From assembly GCF_900890425.1 (NCBI RefSeq), contig NZ_CAAHFG010000001.1:4154001-4218000 (forward strand): a stretch of DNA of 64,000 nucleotides, given 5' to 3'. The position numbers were made by a program, and so were the translations under genes. The notes below the pieces were generated by a model. The model saw only the letters and a list, made by a program, of their open reading frames with translations, searched no databases and was not told the DNA's origin. The DNA comes from Pontiella desulfatans. GTDB taxonomy: Bacteria > Verrucomicrobiota > Kiritimatiellia > Kiritimatiellales > Pontiellaceae. Position 1 is the stretch's first letter; every line of letters starts with the position of its first letter. Of this stretch, positions 50,865 to 59,938 are shown piece after piece.

Positions 50865-53210
50865 GTGCATATTAGAACACACGTAATGATATCCATATTG
50901 GCATCAGCGGCCATTGCCTACTCCGCAACGGGATCGAAGATGAACAAAATCCCCGCGCCTCCCCCGCTCACCGATCTCTTCAATCCGGCGGCAGCCCGCA
51001 AACTGATCGCCAACGGAGTGAACAAACTGGCGTTCATCAAGCGGAACACGCTAGATGCGAACCATTTTTACACCGAATATGTCAACAGCACCTGGAAACC
51101 GGGCGGCAACATTTGCATCCTCGACCTGAAGACCGGAACCGCGCGCGAGCTGATGCCGGAATTCAGTGAAGGCGTCTTTAACCGTTTCGACGTCTCCTTC
51201 GATGCGAAAAAAATTATTTTCGACTACAAAAAAATCCATGCCGAGGGATACCGGATCTACGAAATCAACGTGGATGGCACCGGACTGCGTCAGCTCACCT
51301 TCCCCCAGGCCAACGAAGCGGCACTGGTCAAGAGCTACGGCAACAGGCAGTACCACCACGGCACCGACGACATGCATCCGTGCTACCTGCCCGATGGAAG
51401 CATCGCCTTTGTATCCACGCGCTGCCAATACAGCATTCTTTGCGATAGCGGCGATGTTTTTTCCACCAAGGTGCTCTACCGGATGGACAAGGATGGCAAG
51501 GGCATGCGGGCGCTCAGCAACAATCCGGTCAGCGAGGCCTCGCCCACCCTGATGCCCGACGGACGCATCCTCTACCACCGCTGGGAATACAACGACAAGG
51601 CGGCCGGCAACGCCAAATGCCTTTGGTCAATGCGTACCGACGGCTCCGGATCGGCCGAGGTCTACGGCAACACGCTCACCTATCCCGAAACCCTGATCTA
51701 CGGCCGCGCGATTCCCGGTGCACCCGGAAAGATTCTCTCGCTGGCCTGCAGCCACTGGGGGCCGAACAACGCCATGGGCACGGTCGTCGTGATCGATACC
51801 ACCAAGAATATCCGCACCAGGGAACCGCTAACCTACATCACCAAGGATGTCGATGCCCAGGCGCACAGCGGCTTCCACTTCCTGATCGACGGCCAGTGGA
51901 TCCACGATAAAACCGGACTGCCCGGACGCCTGTTCAAGGATCCCTACCCCATTTCCGAAACGCTGTTCATGGCCTCCCTCAAACCCAAGGGCTACCGCTG
52001 GAACGATGTAGCCGCCTACGACCTTTGCCTGCTCGACGCGAACGGTGAAACCACCCCGCTCTACCAGGACAAATCCATCTCCTGCTGGCACGCCATGCCG
52101 CTGGCGCCGCGCACAAAACCTCCGGTTGCCGAAGGCTCCATCGATCCCGCGCTCGCGAAGAAGGGCAAAGCCGTCTGCGTGGTGGCCGATGTCTACCACG
52201 GCATGCCGGAAGTGGAGCGCGGCGCCGTCAAATACCTCCGGGTCATGGAGCAGGTCAGCCGCCCCTGGACGGTGCGCAACCGATGGCCGAACGACCGCAG
52301 CGGCATGGCGCACTCGGCCATCGGCATCGGGCGCCTCGGGCTCAAGGTGCAGCACGGCATTGTTCCCGTCGAGAAAGACGGATCGGCCCACTTCGAGGTT
52401 CCGGCCGAACGCAACATCTATTTCCAGGCGCTGGACGAAAACCATATGGCCGTACAGACCGAACGCACCTATATCAACTATATTCCCGGCGAAACGCGCA
52501 GCTGCGTGGGTTGCCACGAACTCCCCGGCGAAGTGCCGCCCGCCTCGACCGGGTTCGCCACTCCGCTGGCACTTCAACGGGTTCCGTCGCAAATGCGGCC
52601 CCAACCCGGCGATTCCAGCCCGCAAAAGACCATCAACTATCTCACGCAGGTGCAACCCGTTTGGGACAAGCACTGCATCGAGTGCCACGGTGCGGTTGAT
52701 CCCAAAGGCGGCCTGAACCTCACCGGCGCCCCGACCAAACTATGGACGGTGTCGTATGAGGCGCTGATGAACAGTCGGAATCCCAGACTGGGAATCCCCT
52801 ATGCCGGCGAATACATGAGCGCCAACGAGGACAAGGGGAGCGCCGACATCTCCTACCGCAATGCCTACCACTCCGGTTCGCACACCAGCCCCCTCGTCAC
52901 CGTCATCGGCAACGGACGCATTCCGCTCCGCCACCCGGACGCCGATGCGATTGCCAGGCGCCTCGTCAATCCGCACAGGAACATCAGGCTGACCCAGGCC
53001 GAGTTCGTGAGCGTCGTCAACTGGCTTGATGCCTTCGGCCAGTTCTACCCCTCCTACTGGGGGCTGAAAAACGCGGCCCACGAAGGCCACGAGTTCTTCC
53101 GGCCCGACGTCGGCTTCGAGGATGCGATCAACCGCGAGATCCCTGCCACCTTCGCGCCGCTTTACGACAACCCGCCGAAGCAACCCAAGACCACCGCCCG
53201 GAGCAAATAG
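50865..53210 (+). CDS. Di-heme secreted protein related to the hydrazine synthase alpha subunit (middle domain)
   Basis: 781 aa, GTG start at 50865 with AGAGGA upstream; an ATG at 50886 is possible. Signal peptide ISILASAAIAYSA. A WD-like propeller region (FDVSFDAKKIIFDYKK, HPCYLPDGSIAFVSTRC, ASPTLMPDGRILYHRWEYND) precedes two c-type heme sites, CVGCHE (about 546) and CIECHG (about 603). This arrangement is known from hydrazine synthase alpha-like proteins, which are widespread in PVC genomes without anammox. Hydrazine synthesis is not implied. Probably a periplasmic oxidoreductase or binding protein. Confidence 0.82.
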   Translation: MHIRTHVMISILASAAIAYSATGSKMNKIPAPPPLTDLFNPAAARKLIANGVNKLAFIKRNTLDANHFYTEYVNSTWKPGGNICILDLKTGTARELMPEFSEGVFNRFDVSFDAKKIIFDYKKIHAEGYRIYEINVDGTGLRQLTFPQANEAALVKSYGNRQYHHGTDDMHPCYLPDGSIAFVSTRCQYSILCDSGDVFSTKVLYRMDKDGKGMRALSNNPVSEASPTLMPDGRILYHRWEYNDKAAGNAKCLWSMRTDGSGSAEVYGNTLTYPETLIYGRAIPGAPGKILSLACSHWGPNNAMGTVVVIDTTKNIRTREPLTYITKDVDAQAHSGFHFLIDGQWIHDKTGLPGRLFKDPYPISETLFMASLKPKGYRWNDVAAYDLCLLDANGETTPLYQDKSISCWHAMPLAPRTKPPVAEGSIDPALAKKGKAVCVVADVYHGMPEVERGAVKYLRVMEQVSRPWTVRNRWPNDRSGMAHSAIGIGRLGLKVQHGIVPVEKDGSAHFEVPAERNIYFQALDENHMAVQTERTYINYIPGETRSCVGCHELPGEVPPASTGFATPLALQRVPSQMRPQPGDSSPQKTINYLTQVQPVWDKHCIECHGAVDPKGGLNLTGAPTKLWTVSYEALMNSRNPRLGIPYAGEYMSANEDKGSADISYRNAYHSGSHTSPLVTVIGNGRIPLRHPDADAIARRLVNPHRNIRLTQAEFVSVVNWLDAFGQFYPSYWGLKNAAHEGHEFFRPDVGFEDAINREIPATFAPLYDNPPKQPKTTARSK

Positions 53211-53259
53211 CACCCTATCGGTCTCGCATTCCATGGGGTGCTCGACTACCCTGCTTCGA

Positions 53260-54402
53260 ATGAACATCAAATCCATTTATTTGGCGCTGCCGCTCCTTGC
53301 CGTCTGCATGAGCGCCTGCATCTCCGCGGAAAAAGCGGGCGCGGAAACCCCATCCGTACCCCATGAAATCCAGGCATCCCACCCCGCCCTTGCCGAAGGG
53401 AAGCCGACCCCCCAAACCCTGATCCAAACCCGCGATCCCGAGGGCAGCCTCCTGGAGTATTACCTGGACGTGGATTCGGTGATCTGCGGCGACGGACAAT
53501 GCGAAATCATTTCGGTTAGGCTGTTCTGGGACCCGATCGGAACCTTCCTTCGCTACGAATTCCCCAAGGGCGGAGACCTGACTAAACGCGGGCACCAAAA
53601 GTTTTCAGCCAAAGACCATGAGAAGCTGCAGGGTATTCTCTCCGACCCGGCATCCTTGCTGAAGGAAGTGAACCCGAAGGATGTTGTTTCACCGGCCCAG
53701 GCCCAGACGGGTGATGAAATCGATGGCTCGTCCGGGGCCACCCTGCTCTCGGATAAATCGGCGATCGTTTCCGGCGCGGTCTACACCTGCTATACCCTGT
53801 GGCACTGGGTCAACAGTCCGCTGCAGGCCACGATCAGCGGCATTTCCGCCAAGGAGATGAACAACCGGCAACTCATCGACTATCTCAACAGCACCGATGA
53901 GCAACGGATCGAATTCGCCATCACCCGACTCTCCGAACGGGGCACGAAGGATGAATCCACCAAGGGGGCCGTCTATAACCAGGCCCTTAACGGAAACACG
54001 GGGCTGGCGAGTGCCGCGATCGGCTATTTCGAAAGCCTTGGAGCCGAAAACTACTACGAGGCCATCGCAAAACTCTTTAGCCAGGGTTCGTCCAAGAAAC
54101 AGGTGCTCTATCTTTCATCCTTGGTTTCAACCGATCTACCGGCCCCCGATGGATTCTACGACCACCTAAGCAACAGCCTGCCCGAACTGGAAAGCTATTA
54201 TGAAGTCCACTTGCTGCTGAACCTGATGACCGACAAGAACCGCGAATCACCGGAGGTCGTTGCGAATGTCCTTGTGCTGCTCGACAACAAGTCGTTTTTG
54301 ATCGGCCGCCGGGCCTATAATTTCCTGAAAGACCTTGAACTGCCGGAACCGCAGCTCGCACAGGTCGAAGCCTTCCGCACCAAATACGCCGACCGATTGT
54401 GA
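53260..54402 (+). CDS. Exported lipoprotein-like protein with FMN-attachment-like motif and helical repeats
   Basis: 380 aa from the ATG at 53260. Signal with LLAVCMSAC, probably a lipoprotein. The central block DEIDGSSGATLLSDKSAIVSG resembles the D-G-x-S-G-A-T flavinylation motif of NosR/RnfG-type FMN-binding domains. The C-terminal half (residues about 200-380) has helical HEAT-like repeats (IEFAITRLSERGTKDES, AAIGYFESLGAENYYEAIAK). Similarity to the FMN family is my reading of one motif only. It follows the di-heme gene by 49 bp. Confidence 0.55.
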   Translation: MNIKSIYLALPLLAVCMSACISAEKAGAETPSVPHEIQASHPALAEGKPTPQTLIQTRDPEGSLLEYYLDVDSVICGDGQCEIISVRLFWDPIGTFLRYEFPKGGDLTKRGHQKFSAKDHEKLQGILSDPASLLKEVNPKDVVSPAQAQTGDEIDGSSGATLLSDKSAIVSGAVYTCYTLWHWVNSPLQATISGISAKEMNNRQLIDYLNSTDEQRIEFAITRLSERGTKDESTKGAVYNQALNGNTGLASAAIGYFESLGAENYYEAIAKLFSQGSSKKQVLYLSSLVSTDLPAPDGFYDHLSNSLPELESYYEVHLLLNLMTDKNRESPEVVANVLVLLDNKSFLIGRRAYNFLKDLELPEPQLAQVEAFRTKYADRL

Positions 54403-54530
54403 GGAAGGCCGCTTCCGCCACGACGAAGACCACCCGATAGAGGCGGATATTCAGGGCTTATTGGTGGAAAGAAAGCTTGCCTTTGCAGGACAATTGTCTT
54501 ATCAATTACGCCAGATGACAGGAGAAACCC

Positions 54531-54989
54531 ATGAAGAAGCCCATAAAATATCCGACAGCGGAAGAGGCTCCGACCGATCTGATGGTCGAAGAACCCATTG
54601 CGATTTTCGGCCGGGTTGATAGCCGCGAAGAGGTCATCACCCGCATCAAGAAAGGCCTTCCCACCGCGAGCTTTGAAAAGCTGCGGGAAGAATTCGGGGT
54701 GACCGCCGCCGAGCTGGCGAAAACGTTGAACATCAACATGAGGACACTTGCGCGAAGGAAGCAAAGTGGTCGACTCGATGTTGATGAGTCGGAACGGGTG
54801 TACCGCTTGGCGCGGCTTTATCAGATTGCACTGAATCTCTTCGAGGATGCCAGCCTCGCCCGGCGCTGGTTCGCGGCACCCAAGGATATTTTCGGGGGCC
54901 AGACGCCGCTCAACTATGCGGACACCGAACCCGGCGCACAGGAAGTGGAAAAACAATTGCGCCGTTTGGAACACGGCGTCTTCTACTAA
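54531..54989 (+). CDS. Xre/MbcA/ParS-type antitoxin
   Basis: 152 aa. The N-terminal helix-turn-helix region (EEFGVTAAELAKTLNINMRT, LARRKQSGRLDVDESERVYR) and the C-terminal DUF2384 toxin-binding domain (ASLARRWFAAPKDIFGGQTPLN, given in part) are both visible. It neutralises the RES toxin encoded 9 bp downstream and should autoregulate the operon. GGAG ribosome-binding site. Confidence 0.9.
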   Translation: MKKPIKYPTAEEAPTDLMVEEPIAIFGRVDSREEVITRIKKGLPTASFEKLREEFGVTAAELAKTLNINMRTLARRKQSGRLDVDESERVYRLARLYQIALNLFEDASLARRWFAAPKDIFGGQTPLNYADTEPGAQEVEKQLRRLEHGVFY

Positions 54990-54998
54990 GGAAACCCC

Positions 54999-55469
54999 AT
55001 GCCCCGGGCCTGGCGACTCGTTCATAAAAAATATGCCGCATCCGCCTTCAGCGGCGAAGGCTCCCGGTTGGCAGGAGGCCGCTGGAACTCCGAAGGATAC
55101 CCCGTCGTCTATACGGCGGGCTCCCTTTCGCTCGCCTTGCTCGAAATCATTGTCCACCTGGAATTCAAAAAGGCGCTGCAACACTACAAAGCCATCCCGG
55201 TTGACATTCCCGAAAGCGAACTGCTGGCCGTCGACGCCTCTAGACTCCCGTCCGGATGGAACGAACCGCTACCGCACTCCTCCACCCTGCTGATCGGCAA
55301 CCGCTGGCTGCAGGATCAGGGTTCGGCGGCCATGATGGTGCCCAGCTCCATTGTTCCCATCGAATCAAACTTCCTGCTGAATCCGCAACATCCGGGCTTT
55401 GGCAAACTGACCATCGGAACCGCCATCGACCTGCCACTGGATCCCCGCGTTCTGAACAAACTGAAATAG
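54999..55469 (+). CDS. RES-domain toxin (NAD+ phosphorylase/ADP-ribosyltransferase-like)
   Basis: 156 aa. The RES residues are visible: R in GSRLAGGRWN, E in ALLEIIVHLE and S in MMVPSSIVP, together with YTAGSLSLALLE. RES toxins deplete NAD+ in the cell. It forms a type II pair with the Xre-type antitoxin, in the usual antitoxin-first order. Complete length. Confidence 0.92.
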   Translation: MPRAWRLVHKKYAASAFSGEGSRLAGGRWNSEGYPVVYTAGSLSLALLEIIVHLEFKKALQHYKAIPVDIPESELLAVDASRLPSGWNEPLPHSSTLLIGNRWLQDQGSAAMMVPSSIVPIESNFLLNPQHPGFGKLTIGTAIDLPLDPRVLNKLK

Positions 55470-55648
55470 GTCAACCCACACACCAAACATCATACTTGCA
55501 TAAGTATGATATTTCCGGCGACAGGCCCTGGCAGATTGAACGAAAGGGTCATACGGCACCCGAACGGTGGATTTCGTGGCCTGGCTTTACGTGGAAGTAG
55601 CGCATTGCCCCTGCGCTTTCGTTTCAAAAAAAGCCTGGGCACGTCGAC

Positions 55649-55806
55649 TTATGCGACGGCAATGCGGGCGGGATCGTTCCAGAGGTTGTCCACTTCCCCG
55701 GGATCTTCGTGCAGGTCGAACATTTCACCGCGGTCGGGTTGACGGTGTACGCGCGGTTGTAGGTGGCGCCCTGCGCTGCCAACCGGTCCGGATTGGCTGT
55801 TTCCAT
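55649..55806 (-). pseudogene. Relic of a sulfatase gene with internal deletion
   Basis: On the minus strand ANPDRLAAQGATYNRAYTVNP matches the start region of arylsulfatases (P-N-x-D-R-L-A-x-x-G...AY). In another frame it abuts RGEMFDLHEDPGEVDNLWND and a stop at 55649, which matches the C-terminal end of such enzymes. Several hundred residues between them, including the CxPSR active site, are gone. From 55470 to 56026 I see no intact gene. Confidence 0.75.
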
Positions 55807-56026
55807 CTATGGATCAAGGAACCCCATGGTGTTCCAATGCTGCTGGCCGCTTCCTGATGCTGGATGATCCGTTCCCCGGAACATACGCATGCCAATGCAG
55901 GAATACGCCCCCTGCTTTTTTGATTTTCGTCTAAAGTAGGTCGGCAGGTTGCTTTTAAGCCAACTTGCTGGTAAATATTATGATGTTTTTATCAATACCT
56001 TCATCATGACGCATGGGAGATTTCGA

Positions 56027-56938
56027 ATGAAAGCAATCCAATTGGCAGTTGCAACCGCATTAATCGGCATATCGGCCTTCGCCTCCGGCTACAGGGTCGA
56101 GACCCAGATCGGCAAGGACAAGCTTGGATTTATCAGCCAATTGGCGATTGGATCCGACGACTCGATCTGCGTCCTCGAAAACAACGGGAAAGTCTCCCGC
56201 TTCAACGGCGACGGTTCCCTTGCCGGAACCATCGAAACCGAAATGGAAAACACCACGGCCATTGCGGTTTCCCGGAACGGGAATATCCATGTGTTTTCAA
56301 CACAGACCGAAGTGAAAAAGGTCAAGTCGGGAGCCCGCATGAGGGAAGTCCATGTTCCGGTTGGCGTTGAACACGGCGTATTCGATGCCTCGGGGAAAAA
56401 GCTGAAAAGCAACAAGCTTGATAACCTTAAATCAGCCAAGGCGGCGAAGATCCTGGATGGCAAACTGGTGGTGGCGGATCTCACGGCGCGCGCACTGGTT
56501 TTCCACGACCTGGAAACCGGCAAGGAAACCGCGCGGATCAAGAAGGGACTCCGCCTGTGTTGCGGCATCTTCGATTTTTGCGAAGCCCCCGACCGGACCG
56601 TGGCGGTCTCCAACCTCGGCGCGTTCAAGGTGCAGCGCTATGACCTGAACGGCAACATCGTTATGGAGTTCGGCCAGCGCGGGCGCGGCCTCGACGATTT
56701 CCAGGGATGCTGCAACCCGGTGAGCGCGGCCTACCTGCCCGGCGGCACCATCCTCACCGTTGAAAAAGATCCCACCCGCATCAAGGTCTACGATGCCGCC
56801 GGCAAAAACGCCAAGCAGATCGAAGGCGTTGAAGAACTCGTTAAAGGTTGCAGTTTCATCCCGACCGCCGTCGATAGCAAAGGCAACATCTACCTTGCCG
56901 CCAACACCAAGGGCTACATCGTCAAATGCGTAAAATAG
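56027..56938 (+). CDS. Exported beta-propeller protein with cysteine motifs
   Basis: 303 aa from the ATG at 56027 (GGAGA upstream). Signal peptide MKAIQLAVATALIGISAFASG. NHL/SMP-30-like propeller blades are visible (SQLAIGSDDSICVLENNGKV, IAVSRNGNIHVFS, RTVAVSNLGAFKVQRYDLNG, PTAVDSKGNIYLAAN). Paired cysteines at LRLCCGIFDFC and QGCCNPV could form disulfides or bind metal. Its last 13 bp overlap the next gene, so it is the first gene of a four-gene operon with PhnD-like and NapG/NapH-like proteins. Confidence 0.78.
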   Translation: MKAIQLAVATALIGISAFASGYRVETQIGKDKLGFISQLAIGSDDSICVLENNGKVSRFNGDGSLAGTIETEMENTTAIAVSRNGNIHVFSTQTEVKKVKSGARMREVHVPVGVEHGVFDASGKKLKSNKLDNLKSAKAAKILDGKLVVADLTARALVFHDLETGKETARIKKGLRLCCGIFDFCEAPDRTVAVSNLGAFKVQRYDLNGNIVMEFGQRGRGLDDFQGCCNPVSAAYLPGGTILTVEKDPTRIKVYDAAGKNAKQIEGVEELVKGCSFIPTAVDSKGNIYLAANTKGYIVKCVK

Positions 56939-57768
56939 GACTCAGTCTTTTTGCACTGGCACTGGCCGGTTGCATCACCAGGCCCACCGATCCACTGGCC
57001 CTGAAGATTGCGGTCAACGACATCTACTGCACCGACACCGCCTGCTTCTGCGTGCACGATGTCGCCGCACGCGGCTACACCCCGACCGTGGACACGTTGA
57101 GAGCGGAACACGGCATCGAGCTGGAGTTCACCTACTTCACGGAACCCTACCAGCTGGAGGAGGCCATCCTGTCCGGCCAATTCGACGGTGTGCTTGCAAA
57201 ACCGTGGACGGCCTTGCGCCTTCAAAGGCAGGCCGGAGCCGAATTCCAGCGCATCGCCGACGTGCTCGACCCCAACGATAACCGCTGGCTAAGCGGCATC
57301 GTGATCGTCCCGGCCGACTCCCCCATCCAAACCCTGGAGGAACTGAACGGGAAACACGTCTACCTCGGCCAATCCGACGCCTACGAAAAACACCAGGCCG
57401 CCAAACGGCTCTTCGAACTCAAAGGCATCAAGCCCGCAAAAGTAGGCACCAAGGCCAGCTGTTCCGAAAACATCGGGGTGCTGCTGGATGAGGAAGCCGA
57501 TGCCGCCGTCATCAGCGACTACGCCCTCTCGGCCGACTGCGCCGTCGATTTCGCCAATCCCGGCGACTTCCGCACCCTCGAACACACCGAACGGATTCCA
57601 CTGACCTCCTTGATGCTCGACATGAAACGCGTGGGTCCACCGGAGGCGGAACGCCTGAAAAAGGCTCTGCTTTCCATCTCGGGCAGCCAGGCCGACGAAT
57701 CCCTGCTAGGCCAGGGTTTCGTGGAGCCCGCCCCCTGGAACCCACCAGAATTGGAGCACACGCCATGA
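56926..57768 (+). CDS. PhnD/SsuA-type substrate-binding lipoprotein
   Basis: 280 aa, lipobox ALALAGC. Two-lobed periplasmic binding protein pattern: LKIAVNDIYCTDTACFCVHD, YQLEEAILSGQFDGVLAKPW, GIVIVPADSPIQTLEELNGK, VYLGQSDAYEKHQAAKRLFE and DAAVISDYAL. An extra cysteine-rich stretch (CTDTACFC) at the start of the first lobe is unusual. No ABC transporter subunits are adjacent, so it may act as a sensor or partner of the iron-sulfur proteins encoded next rather than in import. Confidence 0.8.
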   Translation: MRKIGLSLFALALAGCITRPTDPLALKIAVNDIYCTDTACFCVHDVAARGYTPTVDTLRAEHGIELEFTYFTEPYQLEEAILSGQFDGVLAKPWTALRLQRQAGAEFQRIADVLDPNDNRWLSGIVIVPADSPIQTLEELNGKHVYLGQSDAYEKHQAAKRLFELKGIKPAKVGTKASCSENIGVLLDEEADAAVISDYALSADCAVDFANPGDFRTLEHTERIPLTSLMLDMKRVGPPEAERLKKALLSISGSQADESLLGQGFVEPAPWNPPELEHTP

Positions 57769-58379
57769 AGCGAAGAAACCATCTAAGGATCGTCGGCCAG
57801 CTGCTCGGCATCTCCGTGTTGGGCGGTGCAGCCGCGCGCATCTTTTCCCCACCCTCGGAAGATGCCGAATTCGTCGCCCAGGGGCGCCGTTTCGCCTGGC
57901 AGATCATTCCCGGAAAATGCCGGCATTGCGGCATCTGCGAGACGGCCTGCGTCCGCAAGCCTTCGGCCGTCAAGGCGCTCAACGATCCGAAAAAATGCTC
58001 CAACTGCGTAGTCTGCTACGGCCACATCACCGATACCCACATCGACTCCAACAAGATCGATTCCGAAGGCGACCGCGTTTGCCCGGTCAATGCCGTCACC
58101 CGCATCAACTTCAGCGGCGGCGCCGACGGCATGTTCCTCTATGCACAGGATCCCAAACGTTGCATCGGCTGCGGCAAATGCGTCAAGCGCTGCAACCACC
58201 ACGGCACCGAATCGATGTTCCTCGCCATCCGGCCCGACCTGTGCCTCGGCTGCAACGAATGCGCGATTGCCCTGGCCTGCCCGCACGACGCCATCGAACG
58301 CATACCCCGCGAAACGGTCGACGACTACCTGGGCGACTACTGGTTCGATTCCACCTATATGACGGGGGAAGGCGCTTGA
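57765..58379 (+). CDS. NapG-like 4Fe-4S protein
   Basis: 204 aa, start overlaps the previous stop by 4 bp. The N-terminus MKRRNHLRIVGQLLGISVLG is Tat- or anchor-like with a hydrophobic stretch. Four cysteine groups are present: CRHCGICETACV, CSNCVVCYG, CIGCGKCVKRCN and CLGCNECAIALACP, enough for three to four 4Fe-4S clusters. Likely a periplasmic-side electron carrier paired with the NapH/NosR-like membrane protein encoded next. Confidence 0.82.
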   Translation: MKRRNHLRIVGQLLGISVLGGAAARIFSPPSEDAEFVAQGRRFAWQIIPGKCRHCGICETACVRKPSAVKALNDPKKCSNCVVCYGHITDTHIDSNKIDSEGDRVCPVNAVTRINFSGGADGMFLYAQDPKRCIGCGKCVKRCNHHGTESMFLAIRPDLCLGCNECAIALACPHDAIERIPRETVDDYLGDYWFDSTYMTGEGA

Positions 58380-59413
58380 TCCGGATTTTGCTCATCCTCT
58401 TCCTTGCGCTCGCCCCGATCGGAGCAACGGTCGCCCAGGAATCCGACGAATGCCATCGTCCCCCGACACAGGAGTTGGCCGACTACAAGGAAACCTACGT
58501 TCCCCAGGAATTCCACTGGGAATCGTTTGGCTGGGAAATCGCCGACGTGATTGCGCTGGCCATCATGCTGGCCATTGGCAGCCTGCTCTCCGTACGGCAC
58601 CTCCAGCGCCATTGGTTCACCGCACTGGCGGGCATTGCCCTGCTCTACTTCGGCATCGTCCGCGGCGGTTGCATCTGCCCGGTCGGCGCCACCACCAACT
58701 TTTTCATGGGTCTTGCCGCGCCCGAGTTGATTGGCAAGCTGGTGGCCGTCTTGTTCCTGCTGCCGCTGATCGCCGCATTTTTCTTTGGCCGCGTCTTTTG
58801 CTCGTCCGCCTGTCCGCTCGGCGCTATCCAGCACCTGCTCTCCCGCAAGAACGGCATCCAGCTCCCGACCCTCCTCAACAAGATCCTGCGGCTCATCCCC
58901 ATTGCCCTGCTCATCGCCACTGCCTGGGGCGCATTGCGTAGCGGCATCTTCCTCGCCTGCAAGCTCGATGTCTACAAACCCATCTTTTTCACGGGCCACG
59001 CCTGGTTCGGGCAGCTCGCCGACCGCGTGGGCGAAGGCTCCATGGAACCGGGGCTGTTGATCGTCGGCAACCTGCTGAACTGGCTTGTCCTGCTGGCGGT
59101 ACTGGCGCTGGGCATTTTCATCCCGCGCCCGTTCTGCCGCTTCGCCTGCCCCTACGGCGTCCTGCTCGGATTCTTTTCGAGGGTCGGGCTGCGCAAACGG
59201 CACATCGATGCCGAAAGCTGCTTCGCCTGTGTCCAGTGCACCAGGACCTGCCCCGTGCAAGCCATTACCGCCGACCGGGAAAAGCGCAACATCAAGGTTT
59301 CCGACTTCCACTGCGTCCAGTGCGGCCGTTGCGACGTAACCTGCAAGGCGGATTCCTTCCAAAGCCCCTCCCCCTATCCAGAGACACGCTTTCCGAACAT
59401 CGGTAAGAACTAG
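58376..59413 (+). CDS. NapH/NosR C-terminal-like polyferredoxin membrane protein
   Basis: 345 aa from a TTG at 58376 that overlaps the previous stop (TTGA). Signal or first helix ILLILFLALAPIGA, then about five further helices. CxxxCP motifs CSSACPLGAIQ and CRFACPYGVLLG are the hallmark of the NosR/NapH/CcoG membrane family. Two C-terminal ferredoxin clusters follow, CFACVQCTRTCP and CVQCGRCDVTC. Probably moves electrons between quinol and the exported iron-sulfur protein. No nosZ or nap reductase gene is in the window. Confidence 0.85.
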   Translation: MIRILLILFLALAPIGATVAQESDECHRPPTQELADYKETYVPQEFHWESFGWEIADVIALAIMLAIGSLLSVRHLQRHWFTALAGIALLYFGIVRGGCICPVGATTNFFMGLAAPELIGKLVAVLFLLPLIAAFFFGRVFCSSACPLGAIQHLLSRKNGIQLPTLLNKILRLIPIALLIATAWGALRSGIFLACKLDVYKPIFFTGHAWFGQLADRVGEGSMEPGLLIVGNLLNWLVLLAVLALGIFIPRPFCRFACPYGVLLGFFSRVGLRKRHIDAESCFACVQCTRTCPVQAITADREKRNIKVSDFHCVQCGRCDVTCKADSFQSPSPYPETRFPNIGKN

Positions 59414-59497
59414 CGGATTTCCCCCCAGCGAGAACCACATCCCCCCGCAAACAAAGACCCGAACAAATGACGCACATGATGATCATATTCCGCCTTT

Positions 59498-59517
59498 ATA
59501 TTAGTGTATTATAATAT
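59498..59517. promoter_or_regulatory. Candidate ArsR operator
   Basis: Imperfect 20-bp palindrome ATATTA-N8-TAATAT in a very AT-rich stretch 48 bp before the arsR-type gene. The position fits autoregulation. Confidence 0.4.
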
Positions 59518-59565
59518 TCTGTTATTTGGCTTTATTTTCTCTTGCGCCGGTGTATTTTAGCAACC

Positions 59566-59916
59566 ATGAAACCATGCAATTTCGAGATCTTTGAACTGCA
59601 GGCCGACCTGTACCAGACGATGGCCAGCCCCAAACGGCTGGCGATCGTCGAGCTGCTGAGCCACGGGGAACAGTGCGTGGGCGCCATCGCCGAGACCCTC
59701 GACTCATCTGTCAGCGCCATCAGCCAGCACCTGCGGAACATGAAGGACAAGAACGTCGTGGTCACCCGCAAGGATGCCCAGACCGTCTACTACCGCCTCA
59801 AGAATCCCAAGATCATCGAAGGCTGCCACCTTGTCCGTGAAATCCTGCTCGAAGAGATGGAAGCGCAGGGCCGCAAGGCGCGCGACTACGACGAAGAAAC
59901 CGTATTAACAAACTAA
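59566..59916 (+). CDS. ArsR-family regulator, possibly persulfide-sensing
   Basis: 116 aa from the ATG at 59566. Winged helix: MASPKRLAIVELLSHGEQC, SSVSAISQHLRNMKDKNVVV and VYYRLKNPKIIEGCHLVREI. Cys37 lies in the helix after GEQ and Cys87 near the C-terminal helix, positions similar to the two cysteines of SqrR/BigR-type sulfide/persulfide sensors. A metal-sensing motif of the CxC type is absent. It heads an operon with DsrE, TusA, MvhD and HdrA proteins, which supports a sulfur signal; this is inference. Confidence 0.87.
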   Translation: MKPCNFEIFELQADLYQTMASPKRLAIVELLSHGEQCVGAIAETLDSSVSAISQHLRNMKDKNVVVTRKDAQTVYYRLKNPKIIEGCHLVREILLEEMEAQGRKARDYDEETVLTN

Positions 59917-59938
59917 CCCCAACCGCTGGAGAAACACC

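Noticed and set aside
50865-53210. Evidence for anammox-type hydrazine synthesis
   Set aside because: Only a middle-domain relative of the alpha subunit is present; beta/gamma subunits and hydrazine dehydrogenase are absent.
56027-59413. Nitrous oxide reductase (nos) cluster
   Set aside because: The NosR/NapH-like protein lacks the N-terminal FMN domain of NosR, and no nosZ, nosD, nosF or nosY is present.
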